Below, piece after piece: positions 61,918-64,000 of a stretch of DNA of 64,000 bases. The translations under genes were made by a program, and so were the position numbers. How positions within the stretch are numbered: the stretch's first letter is position 1; the number at the start of each line of letters is the position of its first letter. The notes below the pieces were generated by a model. The model saw nothing but the letters and a program-made list of their open reading frames with translations. It searched no databases and was not told the DNA's origin. The DNA comes from Bradyrhizobium roseum (lineage in GTDB: Bacteria; Pseudomonadota; Alphaproteobacteria; Rhizobiales; Xanthobacteraceae). Location: the NCBI RefSeq assembly GCF_030413175.1, contig NZ_CP129212.1, positions 6,238,450-6,302,449 of the forward strand. Direction: 5' to 3'.

Positions 61918-62538
61918 ATGAGCGTCCCTGTCCCTGCTTCGTGCCTGCCGGCTTCCCGCGCCCTCATCGCGGCGGCGCTTATTGCCGTCGCGGCCGCCCT
62001 GGGTGGCTGCGCCACCAACGGCGGCGCAACAGGCAGCACGTCCAATGCGATGGCTGCCGTGGGCGGCGGCCAGACCGTGACGTTCGAATCGATCGACGGC
62101 CCGCCGCCGCAAGTCTTCGACCGCATGGTCAGCGTGCTCGACAGCGAATCGAAGCTGCGCAATTTGTCGATCGTCTCCCGCGAGGGCCGCGCGTCCTATC
62201 GCGTGCGCAGTTATCTGTCGGCGCAGGTGGTGCGCGGCAAGGCCGTGATCGCCTGGGTGTGGGACGTCTACGACAACAACCAGCAGCGGACGCTGCGGCT
62301 GTCCGGCGAGGAAGCCACCGGCAAGGCCGGACGCGATGCCTGGGCCGCCGCCGACGACCTCGTGTTGCGCAAGATAGCGCAGGCCGGCCTCAGCGGCCTG
62401 TCGGGTATGATTAACGGAACGCCTGATGCACCTGTCCCGGCTCCCGAGCGCCGCGGCCCAGCGGTGGCGAGCATGGAAAATGCCGTACCCGCCCAGGATG
62501 CGTCCGCGGTCGCCGTGCTCGCCTTTAGCGCCCAGTAA
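61918..62538 (+). CDS. Putative lipoprotein
   Basis: 206 residues from the ATG at 61918 (GGAGGGAACC upstream). A lipoprotein signal peptide ends in the lipobox L-G-G-C (residues about 28-31), so Lgt would add a lipid to that Cys. The mature domain is alpha/beta: VTFESIDGPPPQVFDRMVSVLD, REGRASYRVRSYLSAQ, VVRGKAVIAWVWDVYDNN and a helix AWAAADDLVLRKIAQAGLSG. Related lipoproteins are commonly found before prs in the Bradyrhizobium group. A structural or chaperone role in the periplasm is possible. Function unknown; the end is low complexity (A, P, V). Confidence 0.8.
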   Translation: MSVPVPASCLPASRALIAAALIAVAAALGGCATNGGATGSTSNAMAAVGGGQTVTFESIDGPPPQVFDRMVSVLDSESKLRNLSIVSREGRASYRVRSYLSAQVVRGKAVIAWVWDVYDNNQQRTLRLSGEEATGKAGRDAWAAADDLVLRKIAQAGLSGLSGMINGTPDAPVPAPERRGPAVASMENAVPAQDASAVAVLAFSAQ

Positions 62539-62711
62539 CCGATCCCGTAAAAGTCACGAATCGGCCGTTTTTTGACCGGGAAAACCGGGCCGACGGGTTG
62601 CCAGCCGAGCCCCCTGCCTGATATCTCCTCGCCCATCGAAACGCGCCGGTTTCCCGAGGATTTCTCGATATGCTGAACGTCGTATCCAGCAAGGCGCGAG
62701 GAGAAGCGTCC

Positions 62712-63665
<954 letters not shown>

Positions 63666-63668
63666 GTA

Positions 63669-63777
63669 TCAGACCTCATCCCGAGGAGCGCCTCTTCGCG
63701 CGTCTCGAAGGATGAATGGCACCAGCCGGGCCACATGGTTCGAGACGCGCGCACGCGCGCGCTCCTCACCATGAGGA
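63669..63777 (+). repeat. Intergenic inverted repeat, family F
   Basis: Left arm CCTCATCCCGAGGAGCGC with CGTCTCGAAGGATG; right arm TTCGAGACGCGCGCACGCGC with GCTCCTCACCATGAGGA. The arms are inverted around an ACATGG-bearing centre. This kind of repeat (GAGGAGCGC…GTCTCGAAGGATG) is abundant in Bradyrhizobium. It fills the gap between prs and the convergent SDR gene. Confidence 0.75.
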
Positions 63778-63785
63778 TTTGACAG

Positions 63786-64000
63786 TCACTCAAATCCCGG
63801 CCGCGGCACCAGGTTCATCAGCATGTTCGCATAGCCGCCGTCGACCATGATCTCGTCGCCGTTGACGTAGGACGCCCGGTCGCTGGCGAGGAACAGGATG
63901 GCATCGGCCATGTCCTGCGGCATGCCGACCCGCCGCATCGGCACCACCGCCGAGCGCCGCTCGGTCACCCCGGGCGTATCGTAGAATGCCTGGCTCATCG
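63786..64000 (-). CDS. SDR family oxidoreductase, C-terminal fragment
   Basis: The last 70 or so codons of a short-chain dehydrogenase; the gene runs off the right edge and the Met at 63998 is internal, not the start. The end reads VVPMRRVGMPQDMADAILFL and ASDRASYVNGDEIMVDGGY, the usual C-terminal loop (P-M-x-R-x-G-x-P-x-D-x-A) and strand V-N-G-x-x-I-x-V-D-G-G of NAD(P)-dependent dehydrogenases of this kind. The catalytic residues are outside the window. It converges on prs across the family F repeat. Confidence 0.85.
   Translation of the reverse strand, partial: MSQAFYDTPGVTERRSAVVPMRRVGMPQDMADAILFLASDRASYVNGDEIMVDGGYANMLMNLVPRPGFE

Overview
The window reads as chromosomal DNA of a GC-rich alphaproteobacterium, most likely Bradyrhizobium or a close relative (Nitrobacteraceae). 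I infer this from gene content and order (serC-sseB-serA, rplY-pth-ychF, lgt-midA-pgeF, a lipoprotein gene before prs), a UvrB with a long N-terminal extension, DUF992 and Omp31-type proteins, and several intergenic palindromic repeat families of a kind common in this group. No species call is possible from sequence reading alone. There is no prophage, integron, CRISPR array, rRNA or tRNA that I can see; most genes are housekeeping or general metabolism.

Layout. 1-5.0 kb: start of an enoyl-CoA hydratase gene, a CBS-BON protein behind a FixK/FNR-like box, a MuiA-family protein and an orphan chemoreceptor. 5-9 kb: the serine pathway unit serC-sseB-serA (minus strand), with a recognisable promoter and a structured leader that hides the serC ribosome binding site. 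9-15.2 kb: a GST/acetyltransferase pair, two outer-membrane beta-barrel proteins (one behind a CtrA-type site), a fosmidomycin-resistance-like exporter and glmM. 15.2-24.6 kb: lldD, aroE, an EF-G-like GTPase, an alpha/beta hydrolase, two DUF992 paralogues separated by two terminators, and an aspartate aminotransferase. 25-34 kb: a GST, a PQQ-type sugar dehydrogenase, small membrane proteins, an aldo/keto reductase, a low-GC DUF559 nuclease-like gene enclosed by repeats, and an exported DUF1501/DUF1800 pair.

34-44.4 kb: a CWC/HAD pair, a TetR regulator divergent from an enoyl-CoA hydratase with a palindromic operator between them, a GST pseudogene broken by one amber codon, an animal-type heme peroxidase, another GST, a TauE/SafE permease, and an overlapping LysR/flavin-monooxygenase pair. 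44.4-53.1 kb: uvrB, two NTF2-like proteins, small conserved hypotheticals and a MaoC/MaoC pair. 53.2-64 kb: the translation unit rplY-pth-ychF, ubiK, a dienelactone hydrolase, then acetyltransferase-lgt-midA-pgeF with overlapping stops and starts, a quinone-oxidoreductase-like gene, a lipoprotein gene, prs and the end of an SDR gene.

The most unusual item is the DUF559 gene at 30749-31093. Direct copies of a structured repeat bracket it, the stem of that repeat changes sequence while keeping pairing, and one copy supplies the gene's ribosome binding site. That layout resembles REP elements with their RAYT transposases. Other points worth checking are the serC leader, a possible attenuator before rplY, a frameshifted small gene at 15.4-15.6 kb, and two genes overlapping in different frames at 43.8-44.3 kb.
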